DNA from: MGIIb-Q1 sp964342465
Lineage (GTDB): Archaea; Thermoplasmatota; Poseidoniia; Poseidoniales; Thalassarchaeaceae
Reading direction: 5' to 3'
Assembly (NCBI GenBank): GCA_964342465.1
Contig: CAYFFQ010000011.1
Span: 1 to 62,948 of the forward strand
Length of the DNA: 62,948 bases
In this document: piece by piece, positions 25,996 through 35,088 of the stretch
Numbering within the stretch: position 1 is the first letter of the stretch
Layout of the letters: each line of letters begins with the position of its first letter
Notes under the pieces: generated by a model
The model's database searches: none
What the model was told of the DNA's origin: nothing
The model's input: only the letters and a program-made list of their open reading frames with translations
Made by a program: the position numbers and the translations under genes

Positions 25996-27258
25996 TTAGG
26001 TCTTGGAGTGGATCTTGATGACCGCTCCATCCTCAAAGGAATAGTCCGAGGAGACCACCATCCCTGTCCGACCGTCGACAGCGCGGATGAAACCGTCACC
26101 GAGGTCGCTGTGAACGGCGTAGGCGAGTTCCTTGGCGGTCGTCCCCTCAGTCACGAGCAACGCATCTGGAAGAACCACTCCATCCCCATCGGTCCAGTGT
26201 GTCTCATCCTGTACGGGATAGGCTACAATCTTCCCCAATCTCGAATAGACTATCTCCTTCAACAGGCGGTCAAGGCCAGTCCCATCCATACGCAGCAGTC
26301 TGTCAGCAAGTTCAGCAAGGCCGCGCCGTTGTGCTCCACTCAACTCCATCTCGGTGTTGACCTCAAATCCAGATTCACCCGGTGTGTATCTGATTGCTCC
26401 CGCCTTGGCTGCTCTGCGCAACGCCAATTCCGTCTCAGCGCTACACAATTGGAACATTCCACCCTCCCCCACTACTCGGCTTCGTAGCGAGGAGCAGAGA
26501 GAGTCATCCGCTAAATCGGCCTTGTTGGCGGCGATGTACAGTGGAAAAATCTCCTCCCGGAGGCATCTTGACAATTCCTTCCGTTCAGGAACCCCCCATT
26601 CAGAAACCGGTGGGCCGTCATCCATTCTCGACATCGCCTTGGCTACCTGAGCCGCATCAGCACCGATGCCAGAAAGTTGCTCACCGAGATATGTGGACAA
26701 TCCACCATCCTTTTCGGATTGAATCCTCCGCAACGCCTTGGCCCAACCAGAAGAAATGATTCCATCAATCCATTCGGTCAATTCCTCTATGAGAAAGTCG
26801 TGTTCTTCCTCAGGTGTGGAAGCCCCTGGCCCAACCGGATTTCCCTCGATGTCGGTCCCACCGGAGCCGTCGACCACCTGAATCAGGGCGTCACAGTTGG
26901 CTAGGTCATTGAGAAACTGGTTCCCCCTCCCCCTACCAAGGTGAGCATCAGGCACTAGGCCCGCCACATCCACCAAAGTGATGGGGACCAACCTCGTATG
27001 TCCGACACACGCACCTCTCCTTGGCCCGCAGATACTCCCCCCGCGAAGATCACCGGACTCAGGGGGTCTTCCCTCATCCTCCAATCGCATACGCAGGTCT
27101 GCACATGGACAGGTATGAGGTGCAGATATGTATGCAACTCCGATGTTGGCTTCGATGGTGGTGAAGGGATAATTTGCGATCTCGACTGCGGTTTCGGTGA
27201 GGGCTGCGAAGGTCGTCGACTTGCCGACATTCGGTTTTCCGACCAGCCCAATCCGCAT
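25996..27258 (-). CDS. YchF/Obg-type GTPase with TGS domain
   Basis: A 420-aa translation-associated GTPase of the archaeal YchF-like group. The P-loop GKPNVGKST is at 7-15, the switch region has NYPFTTIEAN and DVAGLVPDAHLGRGRGN, AANKAD is the base-specificity (NKxD) motif, and the C-terminal 80 residues form a TGS domain (LPDALLVTEGTTAKELAYAVHSDLGDGFIRA). A cysteine-containing insertion (CPCADLRMRLEDEG) after the first strand is typical of archaeal members. ATG 27258 has AGGTGAT upstream. Confidence 0.93.
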   Translation of the reverse strand: MRIGLVGKPNVGKSTTFAALTETAVEIANYPFTTIEANIGVAYISAPHTCPCADLRMRLEDEGRPPESGDLRGGSICGPRRGACVGHTRLVPITLVDVAGLVPDAHLGRGRGNQFLNDLANCDALIQVVDGSGGTDIEGNPVGPGASTPEEEHDFLIEELTEWIDGIISSGWAKALRRIQSEKDGGLSTYLGEQLSGIGADAAQVAKAMSRMDDGPPVSEWGVPERKELSRCLREEIFPLYIAANKADLADDSLCSSLRSRVVGEGGMFQLCSAETELALRRAAKAGAIRYTPGESGFEVNTEMELSGAQRRGLAELADRLLRMDGTGLDRLLKEIVYSRLGKIVAYPVQDETHWTDGDGVVLPDALLVTEGTTAKELAYAVHSDLGDGFIRAVDGRTGMVVSSDYSFEDGAVIKIHSKT

Positions 27259-27313
27259 TCAATCACCTGTAAGAGTCGCTGTGGCTGCCGCCGCTATTGG
27301 CCTTTCCGAGTAT

Positions 27314-27524
27314 AATGTCTGCCGCCTGCGCGATGAAAAGGGCCAGCAGAAGGGCGTTCCGTCGGCGCCAATGTCTGCCGCCTGCGTGGTGAAAGGGCCA
27401 GCAGAAGGGCGTCCCGTCGGCGCCAATGTCTGCCGCCTGCGTGGTGGAAAGGGCCATCATGAGGGCGTCCCGTCGGCGCCAATGTCAGCCAACTGCGCGA
27501 TGAAAAGGGCCAGCAGAAGGGCGA
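27314..27524. repeat. 55/56-bp tandem repeat, 4 copies
   Basis: Units start at 27314, 27370, 27425 and 27481 and share AATGTCTGCCGCCTGCG ... GGGCCAGCAGAAGGGCG ... TCGGCGCC. No unique spacers separate the copies, so this is not CRISPR. The array lies about 70 bp downstream of the 3' end of the oxidase-like gene and before the start of the GTPase gene. The rest of the 335-bp gap shows nothing else. Confidence 0.92.
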
Positions 27525-27593
27525 TTTCTATTGAACTATACCGTTGAGTGGACAATCGCTACGACCGCTCACAAGGATGGAGTCTGATGGTCT

Positions 27594-29435
27594 TCAGGCG
27601 TTGAGGCGTTCGATGAGGTCTGCCTTCGTTCCGCTGGATGAAAGACCGGCAGCCTTCGCCATCTTCACCAGGTCGGCTTTCAGCAGGCTCCTCAGGTCAA
27701 CTGCCGGCTGCGGCTCATCGTCACCGTCGAATTCTGCTCCTTCTTCACTCGATTCCGACTGCTCCGCTTGCGAGTCGGCCACTGCATCCGCAGCCGTTGG
27801 GACATTGGTGAGTGCGATTGTGTCTTCACCACTCGATTCAAACACCTCGATGACTGTGTCTGGGCCTGCACCAGCGGCCATCAGGCGGCGGATGGTTGTC
27901 GTTCCAGTGATGGTCATGCGGCCGGTTGATATTGCAGGTGAAGGAGTATCCTCTCCGAGGCGAGAACCCCTGAATGCTCCTTGCAACATGTTCTGGGCGG
28001 TGAAAATTCCAGCGATGGCGAAGCCATAGAACAGCATCGCGGCAAAGACTTCGACTTCGCCCGCACCATGAGCAACCACCCCAGCCTCACTGAGAGCAGT
28101 TGCGACATCTCCGGAGATGTTGTGGTTGACATAGTCGGCGATGAATTGGGTTGCACCGAATCCAATAACCGCCACTGTCGAAAACCAGAATGCCAACTTC
28201 GTCTTGTAGGTGCTGAACAGAGAACGGCCGGTCGTCTGTGGGAAGAGGACATGAATGGCTCCTAGAGACACCATTCCGACCACACCCCACACTGCCATCA
28301 TGTCCAAGGTCGATGCGATGTGGCTCAATTCGTTGCCTCCGCCAAAGGCGGAGACTGAGGCAAAGAGGCTTCCCAAACCGATGGGGATGAGAAGAATGGT
28401 CGCCATGACTACAAACTTGACACCGTACGACTCGAACACCCTGCCACTCGCGGTTTTTGTCAGGTTGACGACGGCGGCGATGAGTGGGAGCAGAGAGAGG
28501 GAGAGGAGAATCGCCACCACAGACCGCATCAAGTCACTCATTTCGGCGACAGCCGCTTCAGCGCCAAGAGGAGAGAAGGTGAGGAATGTCCCGAACAGGG
28601 TCAGGTTGGCCAGCGAGTGCGACCAGAGTGGGCGGGAGAGGGCAGTGGGGATGACATGGTGGGCGATTCCCATCGCCTGCGAGAAGAGCCAGCCACCGAA
28701 CAGCACCTTGACCAGCAGCCAAGCGAGGGTGTGGTTCTCGCCGCTGAGCAGAATCATCGACATCGGCCCCAGCCAGATGAAAGCCGCCAATCCCATGATG
28801 ATGAACCATTGTGGCACCAAGACAGGCGATTTGGAGGAAGCCTGCGTCAGAAGGTGATTGACGAAAAGTGGCAGAGCGAGAATGGACAGAAGCATGTAGT
28901 AGATTGGGGGAAGTTCGAACCACACCGCCTCCCCGATGAGGTCGGTATGTGCCATGACCAGCCCCGCAGCGACCATTGCAGACCAGACGAATGCAAGCAG
29001 TGCCGTGGTCGCTTCGTTGGCCATGCGGCCACCACATAGGCGGGCTTGAATGGCGAACCCAGCCGCCAACAGAGTCATCGAGAGTGCCCCGAATGCTGTG
29101 GTAACATGAATCGCTGCACTCGCCTGTGCAGCACTCGGTGCATATCCGATTGCCCCGAGCGAGTGCAATGCGTACGGCTCATAGGTGCTCCACAGACCAA
29201 GGAATGTGAGGGTGGCGGCGATGATGAACCAAAAGATGCCGTGGGCGAACCACACCTTTGCGGCCCCTTGTGGCTTCTCGGCCATCAGTTCAGCCGCTGG
29301 CCCCAACCCCTTGCCGAGCATGAATCCAGAAAGGTCTCTCGCAAATGAGCCGAATGGCCCCAATCCACGGGCTGTGAGGAATCGGACAAACAGCAGCCAG
29401 ATGATGTATGAAATGAAGATGCTCCTTACTTCCAT
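27594..29435 (-). CDS. Heme-copper-oxidase subunit I-like membrane protein lacking most metal ligands, with SAP-like tail
   Basis: A 613-aa protein with about 12 membrane helices and the general plan of cbb3-type subunit I: candidate TM2 ligand His110 (SAAIHVTTAFG), a TM6-like stretch ending HHVIPTALSRPLWS, and LSHIASTLDMMAVWGVVGMVSLGAIHVLFP resembling the TM9-10 loop. However, the CuB histidine of the GHN/Y motif, the HH pair and the paired heme histidines of the GHVHSG motif are not found (GGWL, SPLG and DMMAVW stand there). The last 35 residues (580-613) form a SAP-like motif (LLKADLVKMAKAAGLSSSG-type). GAGGTGAG precedes the ATG. It is probably a non-catalytic paralogue. Confidence 0.62.
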   Translation of the reverse strand: MEVRSIFISYIIWLLFVRFLTARGLGPFGSFARDLSGFMLGKGLGPAAELMAEKPQGAAKVWFAHGIFWFIIAATLTFLGLWSTYEPYALHSLGAIGYAPSAAQASAAIHVTTAFGALSMTLLAAGFAIQARLCGGRMANEATTALLAFVWSAMVAAGLVMAHTDLIGEAVWFELPPIYYMLLSILALPLFVNHLLTQASSKSPVLVPQWFIIMGLAAFIWLGPMSMILLSGENHTLAWLLVKVLFGGWLFSQAMGIAHHVIPTALSRPLWSHSLANLTLFGTFLTFSPLGAEAAVAEMSDLMRSVVAILLSLSLLPLIAAVVNLTKTASGRVFESYGVKFVVMATILLIPIGLGSLFASVSAFGGGNELSHIASTLDMMAVWGVVGMVSLGAIHVLFPQTTGRSLFSTYKTKLAFWFSTVAVIGFGATQFIADYVNHNISGDVATALSEAGVVAHGAGEVEVFAAMLFYGFAIAGIFTAQNMLQGAFRGSRLGEDTPSPAISTGRMTITGTTTIRRLMAAGAGPDTVIEVFESSGEDTIALTNVPTAADAVADSQAEQSESSEEGAEFDGDDEPQPAVDLRSLLKADLVKMAKAAGLSSSGTKADLIERLNA

Positions 29436-29444
29436 GTTCTCACC

Positions 29445-29708
29445 TCACTCCGCCATGCTCTCCCCGACGAGCATGGTCACCAGCATCCCAAGACCAAAAA
29501 TGATTCCAGCCAAGAAGAACCACACGACGCTGTTCCCGAGTTCGCTGAAAAGAGGGATGACATCCGACAATCCGGGGTAGGGATGGCCGGGGTAGAGAAC
29601 TCCATAGAGTATCATGAATCCGAGCACTCCGACCAAACTCAATGTCCACACTGCGGTAGAGGCGGATGGCTCACCATCCCCCTGCGTCATTTCGGGTAGT
29701 CCACTCAT
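29445..29708 (-). CDS. Small two-helix membrane protein upstream of the oxidase-like gene
   Basis: An 87-aa protein with two hydrophobic helices (VWTLSLVGVLGFMILYGVLY and VVWFFLAGIIFGLGMLVTMLV) separated by a Pro/Gly-rich loop. It ends 9 bp before the oxidase-like ATG on the same strand, so the two are almost certainly cotranscribed and perhaps partner subunits. ATG 29708 is chosen over the longer frame to 29765 because it gives a clean polar N-terminus. It resembles small accessory subunits of terminal oxidases only in size and topology. Confidence 0.65.
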   Translation of the reverse strand: MSGLPEMTQGDGEPSASTAVWTLSLVGVLGFMILYGVLYPGHPYPGLSDVIPLFSELGNSVVWFFLAGIIFGLGMLVTMLVGESMAE

Positions 29709-29866
29709 ATCATCACCACAGATTGCCTTAGGCAATCTTCCGAAATGAAAGTCGCCCTTAAGCATTAGGCGGGGGTCGAGTGCCGAACATGTGCGCTCCC
29801 CGCCCTCTTGATGATGTTCGTACCATCATTCAGAGGTGTAGTTACCGGCTTTCGCCGGGATAGATT

Positions 29867-31015
29867 TCACGGCGCTCTGAGGGTGTCCGCGGCTTCACCG
29901 CGCCGACTTGTTCCGACTCCGAGCGGAATAGGCACAGACAGGTCGAGAGCGACCTCGGTTCGCCATCTATCTTGACAATCACACCCAAGCCCATCAAACT
30001 CAAGGATGTCTCCTGAAACGGAATATCGCTCGATGGCGGCGGCCACGGATTTGTCACACCTTCCGCAGTTGTGCGACCCACGCACACGGCCCGCCGCTGT
30101 CGGATGGACGATGACCCGGCAGTCAAGGTCGTCACATCGGTGAATCATCTCAACAAGGGACCACAACCAAGGAGGTTGATACTCCCGACTCCTGAAGAGT
30201 CTGTCAACCACCGTGTTTCTCTGGATGTTCATCGGATTGATGCTGATTTCATCGGAATGAGGTGCGACATCATGCACCCACTTCACGCACTGTTCCAAAG
30301 CGTCACCCTCCGACATGAAAGGGGGTTTGAACAGCAGGTAGGTCTTGACCTCCAACCCATTAGTTTTGAGAATCTTGACAGCATTCCTCCATTGTCTTGT
30401 CGTGAAACCCTTGTTGCAGTGGTGTCTGAGCACTTCGTCATCGTATGCTTCCAGTCCGATAGCCACCACACATCCGGGGTGAAGCGAGGCTACCCATTCC
30501 ATCTTCTCGGGAGTGCACATCTCCGCTCGCGCTTCAACTATCAGTCGCAACCCTCTCGCATGGGTCTCTCGCAGTATCGCCTCCTGCCACTCAGGGGGAT
30601 TTTCACGGTCCTCGAAAAAGGTGCCAGAGGTGTAGACTTTGATGACATCAGAGCCGGCGAAATCGTCGGTTCTCTCCTTCGCAGACTTCCACTGAGCCAT
30701 CAGATTCTCGTAGGTGACATCGTCTCTCACATCGTTGAAATATCCACAGAAAGTGCATCCAGAATTCCACCACCAGACGCAACCACGCGTCCTGAAAATG
30801 ACCGTATGTGCCTGACAGAAGGTTCCATCAGGTAGACGTTCGGGTGATGAATAGACCGTTGCCAGTTCATTCGCATCCCACGACTCCCTCTTGCGCACAG
30901 AACCGGGGGTGTTCTCTGGGGCTTTGATGAGATGGTGGACTTTACACGCCTCTTGTCCAGAGGGGAGAAGGCCTCTACTTCCCGATGATGGGGTGGATTG
31001 CATGATTCTCATCAT
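29867..31015 (-). CDS. Radical SAM protein, archaeosine synthase RaSEA family
   Basis: A 382-aa radical SAM enzyme with the characteristic motif RGCVWWWNSGCTFCGYFND: three cysteines spaced C-x7-C-x2-C, as in the RaSEA group that, with ArcS, converts preQ0-lysine-modified tRNA to archaeosine (G+15). An IGLEAYDDEVLRHHCNKGF motif and a C-terminal cysteine cluster (HNCGRCDK, GCDCQDRW) are present, typical of this family. ATG 31015 follows GGTGAGAGG at 8 bp. The partner ArcS and the tRNA transglycosylase are not in the window. Confidence 0.85.
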   Translation of the reverse strand: MMRIMQSTPSSGSRGLLPSGQEACKVHHLIKAPENTPGSVRKRESWDANELATVYSSPERLPDGTFCQAHTVIFRTRGCVWWWNSGCTFCGYFNDVRDDVTYENLMAQWKSAKERTDDFAGSDVIKVYTSGTFFEDRENPPEWQEAILRETHARGLRLIVEARAEMCTPEKMEWVASLHPGCVVAIGLEAYDDEVLRHHCNKGFTTRQWRNAVKILKTNGLEVKTYLLFKPPFMSEGDALEQCVKWVHDVAPHSDEISINPMNIQRNTVVDRLFRSREYQPPWLWSLVEMIHRCDDLDCRVIVHPTAAGRVRGSHNCGRCDKSVAAAIERYSVSGDILEFDGLGCDCQDRWRTEVALDLSVPIPLGVGTSRRGEAADTLRAP

Positions 31016-31146
31016 GCCGGCGGCCTCTCACCTTCAATAATCCACCCATCGCTTGAGAGTGGTGCGATGGGGCACGCTTCGATTGACTGGAAATGTTTCA
31101 AGGTGCAGGGAGCAGGGCTAAGAAGCAAATCACTTCCTCTCATCGT

Positions 31147-33018
31147 ATGGGTGGAGCCGGCACAGCGTCGAAAACGAAGAGTGACCCTGTACTGGTCAAG
31201 CAGTTGATTGACGAGATGGATGAGGACGCAAAAAGGGCTCTCAAGGGTTGGTATTGGTATGACTGGGCCAATCAGGCTTGGGCTCTCACTGTGCTGACGG
31301 TCATCGTTCCGCAATACATGGCTAGTCTCTACAACTCGGCCAATGGCGGGGGAGGGGATTCATTCTACGGTTATGTGAACAGTTTCTCGATGCTGATTGT
31401 AGCGGTCGCCGCGCCTCTCATCGGAATCATCGCCGACAGAATACCCATCAAGAAGAAGTTGCTGTGGTGGTTCACCATCTTCGGTGTCGCAGCGACTGCC
31501 TTGATGGCGGTGACTTCATTCACTGCTCCATACGACTACCACTTCCTTGCCACGGTCTTCATTATCGGAAATGTCGGCTTCGCCGCTGGAAACACCTTCT
31601 ATTACGCCTTCATGCCCTACCTCGCCGACCGTAGATGCATGGACCATGTCTCATCATGGGGATACGCCTACGGTTTCATGGGTGGCTCAACCCTCCTGCT
31701 CGTCCACCTCGGTGTGTTGCTCGGATTCGAGGGAGGGTGGCGCTTGCCCTTCATTTTTGTCTCGTCGGCAGTGTGGTGGATGGGATGGGGTATGCGGCTC
31801 TTCTGGAACACTCCCGAGCCGGAGATTCCCAATCCGCAACCGATAGACTCCATCGGCGGAGCGTTGAAAGTGGCGACGAGCGAACTCGCCAACACATTGC
31901 GTGAGATTCGCAGATTCAAGGTGCTCGCTCTGTTTCTTGTCGGCTACCTGCTCTTCTTTGATGGAATCAACACCATCAACGGGATGGCTGCCGCCTTTGG
32001 TGAGGCGGTTCTCCGCCTGAATCCAGTGATGAACATCGCCCTGCTCCTCACCGTCAACATCGTCGCTGTGCCGATGTCAATAGCGTTTGGAAAACTGGCC
32101 GACAGAATCGGCACCAAAGAGGCGTTGATGACGGCTCTCATCATCTATTGTGGAGTCGCCATCGCGGCTGTCAGTTTCGCACCACTCGAACTTGCGGACG
32201 ACCATCAGAGGTATGACTTCCGATATGACTGGAATGAAGAGACGGAAGAATACGAGTTGACCACACTTTATGGACGACAAGTCTGCTGTGAATCGGGAGA
32301 CTGGGTTTCACTTGAAGGTGAAGGCGACACGGATTTCCGCAATGCCTTCTGGGATTTTGTCGCCGTCAAACCGGCGAGCAGCACCGATAAGGGCGAGCCG
32401 GTCAGTCGCACGAACCTCTCCGCGGAAGAGGCAAGGGGTCTGGTCACAGCGATGCACAACAACACCGACCACCGTTTCTCATTCTCCTTCCAAGGAGGTC
32501 CTGAGGACATCGATGGCGAGAGAAGCGTTGGTGATGGCCATCCCTCGGTGATGGGGGAGGGCCATGCCGACTGGTGGCCAAATCTGGTGCGTGAAAAGGT
32601 ATGGGCTCCACTGGGCATAGGTGTCAATCTGCAGTGGATCGTACTCGGGCTTGTCGTAGGTTGTGTGATGGGAGCGGCCGGGGCGCAGTCACGGTCGATG
32701 TTCTCAAAACTCATTCCCGAATGCAGAACGACTGAGTTCTTCGGATTCTTCGGCTTCATCGGCAAGGCAGCAGCGGTCATCGGCCCGCTGCTCTACGCTG
32801 TGGCATCGGATATGTTCGATAGCAGAATCGCCGTTCTCACCGTTTCAGTGGTCATAATTGTAGGGACATTGATAACCAGCAGGGTAGACCTAGAGGCGGG
32901 TATGGAAGCGGCAGACGCTGAAGATGAAAGGTGCAGAACGGCGGCGGATATCGCCGCCTCTGACGCAGATGCAGAAGTTGATGTGGCTCCATCTGAGATA
33001 AGCAATTCCAGCGAATGA
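31147..33018 (+). CDS. MFS transporter, UMF1/Atg22-like family, with large insertion
   Basis: A 623-aa carrier with 12 predicted helices and the UMF1-family start GWYWYDWANQAW. Loop signatures include ADRIPIKKKLLWW between TM2 and TM3, and GKLADRIGTKEAL in the second half. Between TM8 and TM9 (about residues 347-487) sits a roughly 140-residue hydrophilic insertion with two adjacent cysteines (QVCCESGDW), unusual for the family. Family members are proposed amino-acid or nutrient effluxers. The start is uncertain: ATG 31093, 31147 or 31216. Confidence 0.82.
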   Translation: MGGAGTASKTKSDPVLVKQLIDEMDEDAKRALKGWYWYDWANQAWALTVLTVIVPQYMASLYNSANGGGGDSFYGYVNSFSMLIVAVAAPLIGIIADRIPIKKKLLWWFTIFGVAATALMAVTSFTAPYDYHFLATVFIIGNVGFAAGNTFYYAFMPYLADRRCMDHVSSWGYAYGFMGGSTLLLVHLGVLLGFEGGWRLPFIFVSSAVWWMGWGMRLFWNTPEPEIPNPQPIDSIGGALKVATSELANTLREIRRFKVLALFLVGYLLFFDGINTINGMAAAFGEAVLRLNPVMNIALLLTVNIVAVPMSIAFGKLADRIGTKEALMTALIIYCGVAIAAVSFAPLELADDHQRYDFRYDWNEETEEYELTTLYGRQVCCESGDWVSLEGEGDTDFRNAFWDFVAVKPASSTDKGEPVSRTNLSAEEARGLVTAMHNNTDHRFSFSFQGGPEDIDGERSVGDGHPSVMGEGHADWWPNLVREKVWAPLGIGVNLQWIVLGLVVGCVMGAAGAQSRSMFSKLIPECRTTEFFGFFGFIGKAAAVIGPLLYAVASDMFDSRIAVLTVSVVIIVGTLITSRVDLEAGMEAADAEDERCRTAADIAASDADAEVDVAPSEISNSSE

Positions 33019-33049
33019 TACCCCGAAATACTCGGAAAGAGGTCTAAAG

Positions 33050-33769
33050 ATGAAGACTTTCCCAATCATTCAACACCTTCTATCAACTCTGGTCATCATC
33101 CTCTGTATAACGGTATGGGGTCTCGCCTGCATTCCCGGCGCAGCACTGATGCTTCACCTCTTTGAGTTGACTGCTGACTACGACCTCCTCTCACGGGCGG
33201 TGGTCCTCGGGTTGGGAGGTGGAGCGTCCTACTTCCTGTGGGGGGTGACGACTTTTCTGGTGGTCGGTACTTTCGGCGTGATTGTCCGCCCTCGCCTTCC
33301 ACAAGCGCGAGTTCCCCTCAAATCGATGCTCACTATCAGGTGGGCCTTCCTCTCCCTCTTGCACAGACTGGCCAAACCGTTCCTCGCCATGGTCATACCC
33401 TCATGGCTGGCCAACCTCTACTATCGTTCCATGGGATGCAGCATCGGGGGAGGGGTGCAGATCAATTCTCCAGAACTGAACGACTGTTTCATGGTCTCCA
33501 TCGGTGATGAAACGGTCATAGGAGGGAATGCCGCAATCAATGGACATGTTGTGGAGCGCGGTGAATTGGTGCTCGCTCCAGTTTCCATCGGGAATGGGTG
33601 TGTCGTCGGCGCAAGGTCCCTCATCATGCCCGGTTGTGTATTGGGTGATGGGGCGGTGCTGGCTGGTCACGCCGTTTTGACGAAGTACACCGAAATACCT
33701 GCCGGAGAGGTGTGGGGAGGAGTGCCTGCGAGAATGATTCGTGACGCCAGCGGTAATCGGCCGGAGTGA
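33050..33769 (+). CDS. Membrane-associated hexapeptide-repeat acyltransferase-like protein
   Basis: A 239-aa protein with two or three N-terminal hydrophobic helices (residues 10-35 and 48-80) followed by a left-handed beta-helix. Hexapeptide repeats such as VSIGDETVIGGNAAING and VSIGNGCVVGARSLIMPGCVLGDGAVLAGHAV are clear, and the VWGGVPARMI ending is typical of LpxA/CAT-like transferases. It probably O- or N-acylates a sugar or lipid at the membrane. It starts 31 bp after the transporter stop, probably in the same operon. Confidence 0.82.
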   Translation: MKTFPIIQHLLSTLVIILCITVWGLACIPGAALMLHLFELTADYDLLSRAVVLGLGGGASYFLWGVTTFLVVGTFGVIVRPRLPQARVPLKSMLTIRWAFLSLLHRLAKPFLAMVIPSWLANLYYRSMGCSIGGGVQINSPELNDCFMVSIGDETVIGGNAAINGHVVERGELVLAPVSIGNGCVVGARSLIMPGCVLGDGAVLAGHAVLTKYTEIPAGEVWGGVPARMIRDASGNRPE

Positions 33770-33805
33770 TGGGGAGAGTCTCCCATCAGAGAGAACAGCC
33801 GTAAT

Positions 33806-33957
33806 GGTGTATCCAGAGGTGCGCGGTGGCACGACGAAGCACCTCTCCCGCACCCCCCATGTCACAGGTGTGTCCAAGGGTGCGCGATGATACGGCGACG
33901 GGTCTTGCTCAGACTCCCATCCCAAGCGGTGTGTCCAAGGGTGCGCGATGATACGGC
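33806..33957. repeat. 61-bp tandem repeat between convergent genes
   Basis: The core GTGTGTCCAAGGGTGCGCGATGATACGGC recurs with a 61-bp period (start points 33806, 33867 and 33928); the last two are almost identical over 30 bp and the first is diverged. The last copy abuts the stop codon of the alpha/beta hydrolase gene. Confidence 0.85.
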
Positions 33958-35070
33958 TCAGGCAAGAGCGCTACCAAAGAACTCTGAGATTCTCTGCTCA
34001 TACTCAACGGTGTGGATGAGTTTCATCTCGACATGGCCAACATCGTCGACGAACCAAGATGATGCATTGACATCGTATTCAGCCGCCATCTCCAACATCG
34101 CTTCGGAGTGGTGGACTCCCACTCTTTCATCACCCCTTCCGTGAATGATGAACATAGGTCGCTGACCTGCATTCTCGAAAGCACTCGTCGGGGATGGGTC
34201 GAGCAGACTCTCTCCACCGAACAGCCAAGCGGAGAGAAGTGCGCCTTCAAACAGCCAGGTCGGATAACCCTCTCTCGCCAATTCCTCCTCAACGATTCTG
34301 TCGAGGTGAAGGTAGCCTGAATCAAGAGCGACGGCTTGGATGCGACTGTCTTGGCCGAACGATATCGCCGCAGTGCCAGCGCCCATCGAGTTGCCGAGCA
34401 GGCCAATTTTTGACTGCGGAATGGACTTGTTTTCAATCAGCCAATCGACCAACGACATCACATCGATGTACTCCTTGGTTCCGATGCTGACGCGACCATC
34501 CTCGATAGTGCTCATCCCATGGTCGCGCAGGTCTAACATCACCGTGTTGAAGCCGTGGCGATGAAGCATGCCGGCACTCATCAATACCTGATAACTCGCT
34601 TTGGATGAGCGAATCCCATGCTGTATCATCACTGTCGGAGCGGGTTGAGAGACATTCTCCGCCGCAACCCACCAGCCGGAAAGTGAGATGCCTTCGGTTC
34701 GTGAGGGAATGGTGAACTCCTCGTAGACCTCCATGAAGTAAGGGGAGGTGTCCAACTCCACATGGTCATCCCAAGTCACATTGAACTGGGCGGGGGTGTG
34801 TCCTGTCTGGTCACCGTACCCTGGGTCCGCTGCACCGAGAGTGATGTATATCTGCCAACCCACCGCCAAGTAGAGGGTCGGAGGGAGGAGGATGAAAATC
34901 ATGCCAACAGCGAGCATCACCTTGCGTGCTCTGGTGAGGACAAAAATGCCGGATTCAATCGGCTGGGATGACGAGGATTGAATCTCTTCGACGGCTTCGT
35001 CTATGTCGGAGTCATCCGTTTCCGTCGCCTGTGGGTCGTCTGCGCCGTTCGCAGCATCTCCCTCAGGCAG
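33958..35070 (-). CDS. Membrane-anchored alpha/beta hydrolase, possible CTG start
   Basis: Serine hydrolase of the prolyl-oligopeptidase/esterase-like group. QHGIRSSKASYQ is the oxyanion-hole region, GNSMGAGTA the nucleophile elbow, HGRGDERV the acid loop and GHVEMK the His. An N-terminal membrane helix (LAVGMIFILLPPTLYLAVGW) points the catalytic domain outside. The first standard start is GTG 34920, at the edge of the helix, but the frame upstream is open and codes an acidic, coding-like stretch (DDPQATETDDSDIDEAVEEI). A CTG at 35070 with AAGGGGG 7 bp upstream is the best candidate start, giving 370 aa; otherwise the protein is 320 aa. Confidence 0.72.
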   Translation of the reverse strand: MPEGDAANGADDPQATETDDSDIDEAVEEIQSSSSQPIESGIFVLTRARKVMLAVGMIFILLPPTLYLAVGWQIYITLGAADPGYGDQTGHTPAQFNVTWDDHVELDTSPYFMEVYEEFTIPSRTEGISLSGWWVAAENVSQPAPTVMIQHGIRSSKASYQVLMSAGMLHRHGFNTVMLDLRDHGMSTIEDGRVSIGTKEYIDVMSLVDWLIENKSIPQSKIGLLGNSMGAGTAAISFGQDSRIQAVALDSGYLHLDRIVEEELAREGYPTWLFEGALLSAWLFGGESLLDPSPTSAFENAGQRPMFIIHGRGDERVGVHHSEAMLEMAAEYDVNASSWFVDDVGHVEMKLIHTVEYEQRISEFFGSALA

Positions 35071-35088
35071 AGATTTACCCCCTTGGAA

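Noticed and set aside
27314..27524. CRISPR-like regular repeats
   Set aside because: The 55/56-bp units abut without unique spacers, and no cas gene is near.
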